A stretch of DNA of 64,000 bases. Origin: Azohydromonas australica DSM 1124. GTDB lineage: Bacteria; Pseudomonadota; Gammaproteobacteria; Burkholderiales; Burkholderiaceae_C. The stretch spans positions 70,552 through 134,551 of the forward strand of contig NZ_KE387207.1 of NCBI RefSeq assembly GCF_000430725.1. The letters run 5' to 3'. A program made the translations under genes and the position numbers. A model generated the notes under the pieces. It was not told the DNA's origin, did not search any database, and was given only the letters and a program-made list of their open reading frames with translations. Of this stretch, positions 26,749 to 35,737 are shown in pieces; positions within the stretch are counted from its first letter, which is position 1; each line of letters starts with the position of its first letter.

Positions 26749-28002
26749 ATGTCAGAAAACGTGACGCCCACCACGCCCTCGGCGCCTGTGAACCACCCGG
26801 TGACGGACGAAGTGCGCGCCGCGCTGGCCGTGACGCTGCGAGGCTGTGAAGAGTTGTTGCCGCAGCCGGAATGGATCGCCAAGCTGGCGCGCTCGCAGGC
26901 CACCGGCGTGCCGCTGCGCATCAAGCTCGGCCTGGACCCCACGGCGCCCGATATTCACCTGGGCCACACGGTGGTTCTCAACAAGCTGCGCCAGCTGCAG
27001 GACCTGGGCCACCAGGTGATTTTCCTGATCGGCGACTTCACCTCGACCATCGGCGATCCCTCGGGCCGCAACACCACGCGTCCGCCGCTCACGCGCGAGC
27101 AGATCGAAACCAACGCCCAGACTTATTACAAGCAGGCCAGCCTGGTGCTGGACCCGGCGCGCACCGAGATTCGTTACAACTCCGAGTGGTGCGACGCCCT
27201 GGGCGCGCGCGGAATGATCCAGCTCGCCGCCCGCTACACGGTGGCGCGGATGATGGAGCGCAACGACTTTGCCGAGCGCTTCAAGGCCGGCACGCCTATC
27301 AGCGTGCACGAGTTCCTGTATCCGCTGATGCAGGGCTACGACTCGGTGGCGCTCAAGTCCGACCTGGAGCTCGGCGGCACGGACCAGAAGTTCAATCTGC
27401 TCGTGGGCCGCGCGTTGCAGGCCGAGTACGGCCAGGAGCCGCAGTGCATCCTGACCATGCCGCTGCTCGAAGGCCTGGACGGCATCGAGAAGATGTCCAA
27501 GAGCAAGGGCAACTACATCGGCATCAGCGAGCCGGCCAACGACATGTTCGCCAAGCTGCTGTCCATCAGCGACACGCTGATGTGGAAGTACTTCCAGCTG
27601 CTGAGCTTCCGCTCCGAGGCGGAGATCGCCGCGCTCAAGGCCGAGGTCGAGGGCGGGCGCAACCCGAAGGACGCCAAGGTGCTGCTGGCCAAGGAGATCA
27701 CCGCGCGCTTCCACTCGCCGGCCGCCGCCGAGGCCGCCGAGCAGGACTTCAACAACCGCTCGCGCGGCGGCATCCCGGACGACATCCCCGAGCTGTCGCT
27801 CTCCGGCGCGCCGCTGGGCATCGGCGCCTTGCTGAAGCAGGCCAACCTGGTGCCGTCGTCCAGCGAGGCCATGCGCATGGTCGAGCAGGGCGGCGTGCGC
27901 GTGGACGGCTCGGTCGTCGGCGACAAGGGCCTGAAGCTCGAAGCCGGCACCTACGTGCTGCAGGTGGGCAAGCGCAAGTTCGCGCGCGTCACGCTGGGCT
28001 GA
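26749..28002 (+). CDS. tyrS: Tyrosyl-tRNA synthetase
   Basis: 417 residues. It is a class Ic synthetase with the HIGH motif as HLGH (about residue 70) and KMSKSKG (about residue 248), and an S4 RNA-binding domain at the C-terminus (EAMRMVEQGGVRVDGSVVGD). The variant resembles the TyrZ-like short form common in Betaproteobacteria. A TAGAAT -10-like element lies at 26627-26632 in the shared upstream region. The gene is followed by the CDF transporter after 89 bases. Confidence 0.97.
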   Translation: MSENVTPTTPSAPVNHPVTDEVRAALAVTLRGCEELLPQPEWIAKLARSQATGVPLRIKLGLDPTAPDIHLGHTVVLNKLRQLQDLGHQVIFLIGDFTSTIGDPSGRNTTRPPLTREQIETNAQTYYKQASLVLDPARTEIRYNSEWCDALGARGMIQLAARYTVARMMERNDFAERFKAGTPISVHEFLYPLMQGYDSVALKSDLELGGTDQKFNLLVGRALQAEYGQEPQCILTMPLLEGLDGIEKMSKSKGNYIGISEPANDMFAKLLSISDTLMWKYFQLLSFRSEAEIAALKAEVEGGRNPKDAKVLLAKEITARFHSPAAAEAAEQDFNNRSRGGIPDDIPELSLSGAPLGIGALLKQANLVPSSSEAMRMVEQGGVRVDGSVVGDKGLKLEAGTYVLQVGKRKFARVTLG

Positions 28003-28091
28003 GCCGAGCGGCGGCAGCGCGCTTGCTGTGGTGAGCGGCACAAGCCCGCAGCGTCGGGCGGGCGCCGTGGGCGCGTACTGACAATCACGCC

Positions 28092-28988
28092 ATGCAGGTC
28101 AGCAGCTATCTGAAACTCTCGGTGGGCGTGGCGGTGGTGACCATCGCGCTCAAGACGCTGGCGTGGTGGCTCACCGGCTCGGTGGGCCTGCTCTCCGACG
28201 CCATGGAGTCGCTGGTCAACGTGGCCGGCGCCAGCTTCGCGCTGGCCATGGTGACGCTGGCGGCGAGGCCGCCGGACGAGGAGCACCCTTACGGCCACCA
28301 CAAGGCCGAGTACTTCTCCAGCGGCTTCGAGGGCGTGCTGATCCTGGTGGCGGCGCTGGCCATCGTCTACGCCGCCGTGGGGCGGCTGCTGCATCCGCAG
28401 CCGCTGGAGGCGCTGGGCGGGGGCCTGGCGCTGTCGGTCGTGAGTTCGGTGCTCAACGGCGTGCTGGCCTGGGCCATGCTGCGCAAGGCGCGCGAGCACC
28501 GCTCGATGGCGCTGGAGGCCGACGCGCGACACCTGTTCACCGACGTGTGGACCTCCGCCGGCGTGGTCGGCGGCCTGATCGCCGTTCACTTCACCGGCTG
28601 GCTGTGGCTCGACCCCGCGCTGGCCATCGCCGTGGCGCTGAACATCGTGCGCGAGGCGCTGCACCTGCTCAAGCGCTCCGCCGACGGGCTGATGGACCAC
28701 GCGCTCGATCCGCAGGACCAGGCCCACATCGAGCAGACGCTGCAGCGCTTCTACAGCCCGCAGGTGCGCTTCGACCACGTCACCACGCGCCGCGCCGGCC
28801 AGCGCCGCTTCGTGGACCTGCACCTGCACCTGCCGGCCGAATGGCCCCTTGGGCGTGCCGTGGCCATGCGCGGCGACGTGGAGCGCGCGCTGATGGAGGC
28901 CGTGCCGGGCCTGCGCGCCACGATCCAGCTGCTGTCCAGCGACGTGGAGGCGGCCCAGGTGGAAGAACAGGAGGAAGTTGCATCGTGA
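28092..28988 (+). CDS. Cation diffusion facilitator family transporter
   Basis: 298 residues with the CDF layout: about six membrane helices, LLSDAMESLVNV in helix 2 (site A Asp), the HPYGHHKAEYFSS motif after it, and HLFTDVWTSAGV in helix 5. A cytosolic C-terminal domain follows. CDF proteins exchange Zn2+, Fe2+, Co2+ or Mn2+ for protons at the inner membrane; the metal is not certain. Its stop overlaps the dtd start by one base (TGATG). Confidence 0.92.
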   Translation: MQVSSYLKLSVGVAVVTIALKTLAWWLTGSVGLLSDAMESLVNVAGASFALAMVTLAARPPDEEHPYGHHKAEYFSSGFEGVLILVAALAIVYAAVGRLLHPQPLEALGGGLALSVVSSVLNGVLAWAMLRKAREHRSMALEADARHLFTDVWTSAGVVGGLIAVHFTGWLWLDPALAIAVALNIVREALHLLKRSADGLMDHALDPQDQAHIEQTLQRFYSPQVRFDHVTTRRAGQRRFVDLHLHLPAEWPLGRAVAMRGDVERALMEAVPGLRATIQLLSSDVEAAQVEEQEEVAS

Positions 28989-29425
28989 TGGCGTTGATTC
29001 AGCGCGTGCGCCGGGCGCGTGTGCAGGTGGGGGCGGAAACCGTGGGCGAGATCGGCCAGGGGCTGCTGGTGCTGGTGTGCGCGCAGCCCGCCGACACCGA
29101 GGCCCAGGCGGTGAAGCTGGTGGACAAGCTGCTGAAGCTGCGCGTCTTCGGCGACGACGCCGGGAAGATGAACCGCAGCGTGCAGGACGTGCAGGGCGGG
29201 CTGCTGATCGTTTCGCAGTTCACGCTGGCGGCCGACACCAGCGGCGGCAACCGGCCCAGCTTCACCGGTGCGGCGCCGGCGGACTTGGGGCGCCACCTCT
29301 ACGAGCGCGTGCTGCAGCTCGCGCGCGAGCGCCATCCGCGGGTGGCGGCGGGCGTCTTCGGTGCCGACATGCAGGTGGAGCTGGTCAACGACGGGCCGGT
29401 GACGATCCCGATGACGGTCGTTTGA
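28988..29425 (+). CDS. dtd: D-aminoacyl-tRNA deacylase
   Basis: 145 residues, the family length. Both catalytic signatures are present: SQFTLAADTSGGNRPSF and the C-terminal NDGPVTI (cross-subunit Gly-Pro). Dtd hydrolyses D-aminoacyl- and mischarged glycyl-tRNA in the cytosol. It is translationally coupled to the CDF gene. A bidirectional terminator follows. Confidence 0.96.
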   Translation: MALIQRVRRARVQVGAETVGEIGQGLLVLVCAQPADTEAQAVKLVDKLLKLRVFGDDAGKMNRSVQDVQGGLLIVSQFTLAADTSGGNRPSFTGAAPADLGRHLYERVLQLARERHPRVAAGVFGADMQVELVNDGPVTIPMTVV

Positions 29426-29434
29426 GGCGCCCAT

Positions 29435-29459
29435 GAAAAAGCCGCCCGAGGGCGGCTTC
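29435..29459. terminator. Bidirectional terminator between dtd and the Bug gene
   Basis: AGCCGCCC-GA-GGGCGGCT (29440-29457) flanked by AAAAA on the left. It gives a good T-run on the minus strand and a short one on the plus strand. Confidence 0.8.
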
Positions 29460-29482
29460 TGCTTCGGCGATGCGGGCCTGGA

Positions 29483-30451
29483 TCAGTCCGCGTACTGCCC
29501 GGCGGCCTTGATGACCGGGCCCCACTTGGCGATCTCGTCGGAGACGAACTTCTTGTGCTCGGCCGGGTTGACGCGTGCGTCCGTGACCACCACGGCGCCC
29601 AGGTCCTCCTCGCGCTTGATGAAGCCCGGGTCCTTCAGCGCGGTCTTCAGCGCCGCATTCACCTTGTCCGCCACCGCCTTGGGCGTGCCCTTGGGCGCGT
29701 ACAGGCCGTGCCAGATGGTCACGTTGAAGCCCTTGAGGCCCGATGCGTCCAGCGTGGGCAGCTTGGACAGCGCCGGGGTGCTCAGCGGCTTGAGCGTGGT
29801 GACGGCGTAGGCCTTGACCTTGCCCGAGGCGATCTGCGCCGAGGTGTTGGTGGTCTGGTCGCACATCAGGTCCACCTGGCCGCCCATGATGTCCGTCATG
29901 GCCGGGCCGGTGCCCTTGTAGGGCACGGTGGTCATTTCCATCTTCAGGCTCTGCTGGAACAGCAGCCCGCACAGGTGCGAGGCAGCGCCCAGGCCGGCGT
30001 GCGCCAGGTTGACCTTGCCCTGGTTGTCCTTGAGCCACTTCTGCAGCTCGGCCCAGTTGTTGGCCGGCAGCCCGGGCTTGCCGATGATGGTCATCGGCAC
30101 CTCGTTGATCAGGCCCAGGTACTCGAAGTCCTCCACGGGCTTGAACGACAGGCTGCGGTACAGCGCCGGCGAGGTCGCCATGCCGATGTGGTGCAGCAGC
30201 AGCGTGTAGCCGTCCGGCGCGGCCTTGGCGACCTTGGCCGCACCCAGCGTGCCGCCGGCGCCGCCGACGTTCTCGATGACGATCGTCGCCTTCAGCGGGC
30301 CGCGCAGTGCCTCGGCCAGGTCGCGCGCGACCTTGTCAGTGGGGCCGCCCGCGGCGAAGGGCACGATGATCGTGACGGGCTTCTCGGGGTACTCCGCCAG
30401 CGCGGCGGAAGTGGCGGCCAGGGCCATCGTGGCCAACAGCATTTTTTTCAT
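29483..30451 (-). CDS. Bug-family periplasmic substrate-binding protein (TctC-like)
   Basis: 322 residues with a clean signal peptide (MKKMLLATMALAATSAALA) and the Bug pattern: YPEKPVTIIVPFAAGGPTDKVAR, GAGGTLGAAKVAKAAPDGYTLL and PYKGTGPAMTDIMGGQVDLM. These proteins capture carboxylates or related solutes in the periplasm, for TctAB transporters or as orphans. No membrane partners lie nearby, so it is an orphan as is common in Burkholderiales. ATG 30451 with AGGAG upstream is chosen over a longer frame to 30700 that lacks both. Confidence 0.92.
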   Translation of the reverse strand: MKKMLLATMALAATSAALAEYPEKPVTIIVPFAAGGPTDKVARDLAEALRGPLKATIVIENVGGAGGTLGAAKVAKAAPDGYTLLLHHIGMATSPALYRSLSFKPVEDFEYLGLINEVPMTIIGKPGLPANNWAELQKWLKDNQGKVNLAHAGLGAASHLCGLLFQQSLKMEMTTVPYKGTGPAMTDIMGGQVDLMCDQTTNTSAQIASGKVKAYAVTTLKPLSTPALSKLPTLDASGLKGFNVTIWHGLYAPKGTPKAVADKVNAALKTALKDPGFIKREEDLGAVVVTDARVNPAEHKKFVSDEIAKWGPVIKAAGQYAD

Positions 30452-30758
30452 CGAATGTCTCCTGAGCTTTGAGAGGACGGACGGGAATCGGCCCGGCTGC
30501 GACGCCCTGGCCGCGTTTTCCGGAACGGCGGCCAGCGGGAAAAACTCCCCGCGTCGGGTTTGACGGGTCTGCATCGGCCCTAAGTGGCGAGCGCGTCTCC
30601 ATTGCAAACCGGATGCCATGGGCACTGACAGCGCCAAGTGCTTGACGGGCCGCGGTTTTGTCACTGGGACACGGCGCGGGTCGTCCGACATTCCGGACAA
30701 ATGTGGCTTTCTCGGTCCGGTCAGCCGGACGCCGAGCCGAGCTGGGGACCTTCGGTTT

Positions 30759-30809
30759 CCTTCACCAAGCCGTCACGGCGGCTTCATGGCCTTGTCATGC
30801 TCGTTTCAG
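30759..30809 (+). promoter_or_regulatory. Tandem PhoB-box repeats upstream of olsB
   Basis: Five 7-bp units start every 11 bp: CCTTCAC (30759), CCGTCAC (30770), GCTTCAT (30781), TTGTCAT (30792), GTTTCAG (30803). Each is followed by 4 bases, the spacing of PhoB boxes (consensus CTGTCAT-N4). The array ends 14 bases before the first ATG of the gene. The rest of the 371-base gap holds small GTCCGG hairpins and no gene. Confidence 0.65.
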
Positions 30810-30822
30810 AGCATGACCGGCC

Positions 30823-31644
30823 ATGGAACCGACGACGCTCCTCCTCCCCACCGCCGCGAGCTCCGTGCCCGCCGCCGATGCCACGCCCGCCGACCGCGCC
30901 CGTCCCGCGCGGCTGGAAGCCGTCTGGGCCCGCCACGAGGACGAGGTGGCGCAGGCCCAGCGGCTGCGCTACCGGGTGTTTGCCGAGGAGATGGGCGCGC
31001 GGCTGCGCCCGCCCGGTGGCACGCCCGAAGGGCATGACGCCGACCTGTTCGACCGCTACTGCGAGCACCTGCTGGTGCGCACGCTGCCCAGCGGCGACGC
31101 GCCCGCGCAGGTGGTGGGCACCTACCGTGTGCTCACGCCCGAAGGCGCGCGCCTGGCCGGCGGCTTCTACAGCGACCTGGAGTTCGACCTCGTGCGCCTG
31201 CGCCCGATGCGGCGCCACATGGCCGAGCTGGGCCGCTCCTGCATCGACGACCGCTGGCGCAGCGGCGGCGTGATCCTGCTGCTGTGGTCGGCGCTGGCGG
31301 CCTTCATGCAGCGCAACCGCTTCGAGCACGTGATCGGCTGCGCCAGCCTCTCCATGCGCGACGGCGGCCATGCCGCGGCGAGCCTGTGGGAGCGGCTGCG
31401 CCGCACGCACCTGGCGCCGGTGGACCTGCACGTGCGCCCCCGCCTGCCGCTGCCGCTGGCGTCGCTGCGCTGCGACCTGCCGGCGGAGGCGCCGGCGCTG
31501 GTGCGCGGCTACCTGCGCTGCGGCGCCCGCGTGCTGGGCGCCCCCGCCTGGGACCCCGACTTCAACACTGCCGACCTGCCGCTGATGCTGCGCCTGCAGG
31601 ACTTGCCGACCACCTACCGCAAGCATTTCGGCGCCGGGGACTGA
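30823..31644 (+). CDS. olsB: L-ornithine N-alpha-acyltransferase (OlsB family)
   Basis: Up to 273 residues. It matches the hemolysin-like GNAT acyltransferases that acylate ornithine with a 3-hydroxyacyl group, the first step of ornithine lipid synthesis: AQRLRYRVFAEEMGARL, FDRYCEHLLVR, VVGTYRVLTP, and ELGRSCIDDRWRSGGVILLLW. The last block is the conserved OlsB/PlsC-like signature. The start is uncertain. ATG 30823 lies so close to the PhoB-box array that transcription may begin at or after it, so GTG 30865 is an alternative giving 259 residues. OlsA is not in the window. The boxes suggest induction under phosphate starvation, when such lipids replace phospholipids. Confidence 0.85.
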   Translation: MEPTTLLLPTAASSVPAADATPADRARPARLEAVWARHEDEVAQAQRLRYRVFAEEMGARLRPPGGTPEGHDADLFDRYCEHLLVRTLPSGDAPAQVVGTYRVLTPEGARLAGGFYSDLEFDLVRLRPMRRHMAELGRSCIDDRWRSGGVILLLWSALAAFMQRNRFEHVIGCASLSMRDGGHAAASLWERLRRTHLAPVDLHVRPRLPLPLASLRCDLPAEAPALVRGYLRCGARVLGAPAWDPDFNTADLPLMLRLQDLPTTYRKHFGAGD

Positions 31645-31974
31645 TCGGATCGGGACGGGCTTTCAGCCTCGGCCGCGCAACGGGCGAGAGGCGGCTGACA
31701 CCGCGGCAGGCGGGTGCCGGCGGGCTTGCCGCGCCGTCCCGGCGCCAGGGCGTCGATGCGGCGATCCATGCAAGGCTCCCCTCGCCTGCGAATCCGGTTG
31801 CGGCAGCAACAGGAAGCCGAAGCCGGTGGCCTGTTCGGGAATGGCCCGGTCGTGTTGCAGGTTGCAGGGCAGCGCCCGGCCGGCAGCCATCACGCGCTGC
31901 GTCCTGGCCTCGCGCAGCGGGCCGGGGTGAGCGGGACGCGGCGGCAGCATCGCTCCCGCTCCAGGACGGGCAAG

Positions 31975-31989
31975 TGAGAACCGTTGTCA
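31975..31989. promoter_or_regulatory. Fur-box-like 7-1-7 palindrome
   Basis: TGAGAAC-C-GTTGTCA is an inverted repeat with one mismatch and resembles the 7-1-7 Fur site (TGATAAT-N-ATTATCA). No gene follows directly on either strand, so its relevance is doubtful. Confidence 0.25.
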
Positions 31990-32477
31990 TTCCTGGGTAC
32001 AAGTTGCCACCGTGAGCGTGGGGAAGCGCTTTGAAAGGGGATTGACCAACGCTGCCAGCGTCACGCTGGGTTACAGCTTCACCGGCATTTGCGGATCCGG
32101 GAGCCGGTCTCAGCGGCGCTTGCACTGTCCTGTGGTGCGGCTGGCATGCGACGTTTCGCCGGGTATTCAAGCGCTTGAGGGGTACCTGGACTGGCCGCGG
32201 TGCGGGCGATGCCGAGGTGTCGCCTGGCTCGGTCAGGCACGCGCTGGCCGGCCGGCACAAGAGACAGGGATGGAGAACAAGTTGCTTTGGCAACGAGATG
32301 GGCGGCCCGCGCGCCTGGCTTGGCGGGTCCGTGTGCGGACTGCATCCATCTCAGGCGGCGTGGAGGCCGCTGCAAGGGCTTGCGGCGCGGTTCATGTAGG
32401 GAGGTAGAGGCACGGCCGGCACGGGCCGCTGGTGACCTGCAAAGCCGGTGGCAACGCGGCGACGGATCGGCTGCACG

Positions 32478-32504
32478 AAAAAAGGGCCGGCAATGCCGGC
32501 CCTT
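32478..32504 (-). terminator. Terminator of the lipoprotein gene
   Basis: On the minus strand, AAGGGCCGGC-ATT-GCCGGCCCTT (10-bp perfect stem, 32482-32504) followed by TTTTTT. Confidence 0.85.
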
Positions 32505-32618
32505 CGGAGTTGAGATCACGGGAGTTGCCGCGGATGGCGGCGCTGGCGGGTTTGCAGCAGCCGGCGCCGGGATTTCAGGAATTCGCTATTTCCCGCCGGC
32601 GCCCGGCCTCGGCGGCAA

Positions 32619-33926
32619 TTACAGCCTGGGCGCGCAGGACGCGAATTTCGACGGGCAAGCCGCGTTCAATCCGCCGGCGCTGCCGCTGGGGAAAGCCTCG
32701 CCCTTGAACATCTGCAGCACGTCCTGCCAGGGGTTGTGCTTGGCGGTATAGCGGTTCCAGAAGATGTAATTGCTGTGCAGGCGGTCGCGGGCAAAACTGT
32801 AGATCTTGCGCACGTCAACCTTGGTATACGGGCCGCCGTGCCTGACCGCGTTATAGCAGTCGGATTCCACCTTCATGCCGATGGGAATCACGCCCCTGGC
32901 CTTCGGGTTGAACACATAAGCCGAGCGTTCCAGGTCCGGGTCGTTGATGAAAACGTCCGGGCCGCCCATGCCCACGCCCTTGTCCTTCATGTTCTCGAAC
33001 AGCGGCGGGACCAGATTGGACGGGTAATTCATGAACTGGATCACCACGCTGTTGGAAAATGCGGACCGCGTGGCGGTATCCACCTTCGCCAGGTTGGAGA
33101 AGAACTTGTTCTTCTGCGAATCCGACAGCGGCTTGACCATCTTGCCCCAGGCCGTTTCGTTGAACGCCACGCCCTCGAAGTTGTTGTCCTTGTTGTAGCG
33201 CTTGGCCAGGGCCTGCATGAGGGCGACCAAGCGGTCGCGCACGTCGTCGTCGTACAGCGCCATGTTCTCGCCGTAGGTGCCCTTGATGGTGCCGATGCGG
33301 AAGGCGCCACCGCTGTACTGCGAGGTGCGCAGGTAATCGGGAATGGCCTTGTCGCCGTCGAAGGTCTTGGTGCCCACCATCAGGAACAGGCGCTTGTTCT
33401 TGGCCTTGGCCTTGTTCAGGTAGCGATCAATACGCGAGAAATCGTATTGGCCCTTGCCCTTTTCCAGCTGCCACCAGCTGGCGCGAATCATGATGCCCTT
33501 GACGAAGGGCATATTGGCCGTTTCCTTCAGCGCCGCGTCGATGACGAAATCATTGGCATTCGAGCCGAACTGGATGTAATGGCCCGGATTCCATTTGTGC
33601 ACATTACCGGCCACCAGGGCGGACGAAATCGGACCGCTTTCACGGGCCTGTTCCGTAACGAAGGCCAGCGGGTCCAGCATCGGCAGCTCGTCGCCCGCGA
33701 AATCGTCCGGACCAAAACGCGCGGACGTGTCTTCGGTCGAATCGCTGCTCAGCGAAGCAGAGCTCAAGCTGGCAGCGGATTCTCTTTCCACGCTGGCCAG
33801 CGCGGTTGCAGCCTCGGTCTGCATGGCAGTTTCATTCTGGAGGTCTTCGCCTCCGCCGCATGCGCTCAGAAAAACGGAGCATGCAATGGAAATGGCCAGG
33901 ATTTTTCTTTGAGACGGGATTTTCAT
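32619..33926 (-). CDS. Lipoprotein with a predicted glycoside-hydrolase-like barrel
   Basis: 435 residues. A lipoprotein signal peptide (FLSACGGG, lipobox Cys about 23) and a ~75-residue Ser/Glu linker precede a domain resembling TIM-barrel glycoside hydrolases of the GH5/GH42 type: MPFVKGIMIRASWWQLEKGKGQYDF in two steps, LFLMVGTKTF, and EGVAFNETAWG with a candidate catalytic Glu. The second Glu is not obvious, so activity is uncertain. The stretch is visibly less GC-rich than its neighbours (frequent AAT, AAA, ATT codons), which suggests acquisition by transfer. It stands alone, with gene-free DNA on both sides and its own terminator. Confidence 0.7.
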   Translation of the reverse strand: MKIPSQRKILAISIACSVFLSACGGGEDLQNETAMQTEAATALASVERESAASLSSASLSSDSTEDTSARFGPDDFAGDELPMLDPLAFVTEQARESGPISSALVAGNVHKWNPGHYIQFGSNANDFVIDAALKETANMPFVKGIMIRASWWQLEKGKGQYDFSRIDRYLNKAKAKNKRLFLMVGTKTFDGDKAIPDYLRTSQYSGGAFRIGTIKGTYGENMALYDDDVRDRLVALMQALAKRYNKDNNFEGVAFNETAWGKMVKPLSDSQKNKFFSNLAKVDTATRSAFSNSVVIQFMNYPSNLVPPLFENMKDKGVGMGGPDVFINDPDLERSAYVFNPKARGVIPIGMKVESDCYNAVRHGGPYTKVDVRKIYSFARDRLHSNYIFWNRYTAKHNPWQDVLQMFKGEAFPSGSAGGLNAACPSKFASCAPRL

Positions 33927-34227
33927 CGGTCAGTCGATGGCTCGCCCAGGCAGGCACGCCGAAAGCGTGATGCCAGGACTTGGACACAGGCGGACCTGGC
34001 GGGCGCTTGAAGAGGACGCCTTCTTTGCTCAGGGTCGATAAGGATTGCGCCGAACCGAAGCTCGTGGCGCGGAACGAACCATGCCACGCGATGCTGCAGC
34101 ACGCGTTACGGCATCTTTGAAGGCGTAAATGGATGCAGCGAAGCCCCGGCGGGCGAGCCGCCGGAGATTTCGTGAGGGATGTTACTCAGGCAACCGGTGT
34201 GCCACCGCCCTTCCGGAGCGGGTGCCT
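33927..34227. other. Intergenic region of 301 bases
   Basis: It presumably contains the promoter of the lipoprotein gene (minus strand). A 7-bp hairpin CCGGCGG/CCGCCGG lies at 34146-34164. No gene or recognised motif was found. Confidence 0.5.
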
Positions 34228-35583
34228 TCACAACCCGCTGGGGTAGGTCTCCGGCTCCTCGGTGTGCTCCCACGGGTGCTCATGCTCCAGCGGCTGCAGC
34301 GCGCGGGTCTGGTCCAGGTGCACCACGGCATCGAACTGGTCGGCCAGCGCGGCGTGGAAGTAGTGGCTCCAGCGCTCGGTCTCGGGCCGGTAGATCACGC
34401 CGATGGCCCGCTCCAGGCGCGGCTGCTGCAGCGCGCGGCGCAGTGCATCCGGCGCGCTGCGGTTCAGCGGCAGCACAAAGCGGCCTGCTTCGCTCTCGTG
34501 CATCAGCCGCTCGATGCTGTCGATGCGCGAGGGCCGCACCGCCTTGAGCTCCACCGGCGCGTCCCAGTCCGAGGCCGCGGCCACCGTGCCCGTGTGGGTG
34601 GTGAAGCCGAGCAGGAAGGTTTCGTCCGCATCGTGCTGCTGCTCGCGCACCAGCTGCCCCAGGTTGAGCTGGCCGCGCTCGCTGCGGTCGGTGGCGCGGG
34701 CGTCGCCGATGTGCGAGTTGTGGGCCCACACCACGATGCGCGCCGGCCGCTCGCGCTGCGCGGTCAGGTGCGAGCGCAGCGCGCCCAGCGTGGCGGCCAT
34801 GTGCCGGTCCCGCACGTTCCAAGACTCGGCGCGGCCGGCGAACATGCTGCGGTAGTAGCTCTCGGCGCTGCGCACCACGCGCGCGTTCTGCTGCGCGTAG
34901 AACAGCTCCTCGCCCCGCGGGGTGCCGTGGCGGGCGAGGTCGCGCCCGGCCTGGCGCATCAGCTCGGTGAGCTGCGTCACCACCTCGCGCTCGCAGTCCT
35001 CGCGCAGCCCGAAACTCACCGCGTGGCCATAGGCCTGCGGGTGGTAGGCGAAGTCGTCGAAGCAGCCGTAGCGGGCCCGGGCGCGCTGCGCGGCCTCGGG
35101 GTCGACCTCGTCGAGGTAGTGCAGCACGGCCTGCATCGAGTCGCGCAGGCTGTAGAGGTCCAGCCCGAAGAAGCCGACCTGCTCCGCCGGGTTGTCCTGC
35201 ACCGCGTTGTAGGCGCGCAGCCACTCCAGCAGCGCCACCACCTCGGTGTTGCGCCACATCCAGCGCGGGAAGCGCTCGAAGCCGCCCAGCGCCTGCCGCG
35301 CGGAGGCCTCGGTGGATCGCCCCCGCACCCAGCGGCTCACGCGCAGCGCAGCCGGCCAGTCGCCTTCCACCGCAATGGCGTCGAAGCGCTTCTCGATGAT
35401 CAGCCGCCGCGTGATCTCGGCGCGCAGCCGGTAGAACTCCTGGGTGCCGTGCGTGGCCTCGCCCAGCAGCACGATGCGCGACTCGCCGATCAGGTCGAGC
35501 AGGCGGTCCAGGTCGTTCAGGTCCTCCAGCGGCTGGGCCGCGCGCTGGATGGCCTGCACGGCGTTGTCTCGGGTTCTTCCCAT
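34228..35583 (-). CDS. Erythromycin esterase family protein
   Basis: 451 residues. The erythromycin-esterase-like fold (PF05139) is shown by IVLLGEATHGTQEFYRLRA (catalytic His/Glu region), AIAVEGDWP, VGFFGLDLYSLRDSM and RIVVWAHNSHIGDARAT. True Ere enzymes open macrolide lactones; most chromosomal members like this one have unknown substrates, so resistance should not be assumed. ATG 35583 has GGAGGA upstream and is preferred over the frame to 35676. Confidence 0.88.
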   Translation of the reverse strand: MGRTRDNAVQAIQRAAQPLEDLNDLDRLLDLIGESRIVLLGEATHGTQEFYRLRAEITRRLIIEKRFDAIAVEGDWPAALRVSRWVRGRSTEASARQALGGFERFPRWMWRNTEVVALLEWLRAYNAVQDNPAEQVGFFGLDLYSLRDSMQAVLHYLDEVDPEAAQRARARYGCFDDFAYHPQAYGHAVSFGLREDCEREVVTQLTELMRQAGRDLARHGTPRGEELFYAQQNARVVRSAESYYRSMFAGRAESWNVRDRHMAATLGALRSHLTAQRERPARIVVWAHNSHIGDARATDRSERGQLNLGQLVREQQHDADETFLLGFTTHTGTVAAASDWDAPVELKAVRPSRIDSIERLMHESEAGRFVLPLNRSAPDALRRALQQPRLERAIGVIYRPETERWSHYFHAALADQFDAVVHLDQTRALQPLEHEHPWEHTEEPETYPSGL

Positions 35584-35737
35584 GGCGAGTCCTCCGCTGG
35601 CGGTTGCGCATCCGCACACGCCGCCGCGCGCTGCCTGGGCCTGCACGGCGGCATGGCGGGCTCCCGGAGCCGGCAACGCTCGTGCCGCCAGGGGACGGAA
35701 AGACCTCGGGAGTTTCCCAGGTGGCCCGGCCGCCGTT

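Larger units (their letters stand above)
31645..32618. other. 974-base gene-free region
   Basis: No frame here has both a ribosome site and plausible protein character; those at 32012-32407 and 32079-32519 read as Arg/Ala/Gly-rich noise. It contains a Fur-like palindrome near 31975 and a terminator near 32480. It could hold an unrecognised RNA or the decayed remains of a gene. Confidence 0.6.

Noticed and set aside
32012..32519. 131- and 146-residue frames in the gap after olsB
   Set aside because: Arg/Gly/Ala-rich without fold-like patterns, start signals or codon bias of the genome.
34228..35583. Macrolide resistance gene
   Set aside because: The erythromycin esterase family includes many chromosomal proteins of unknown substrate; there is no mobile element or resistance context.
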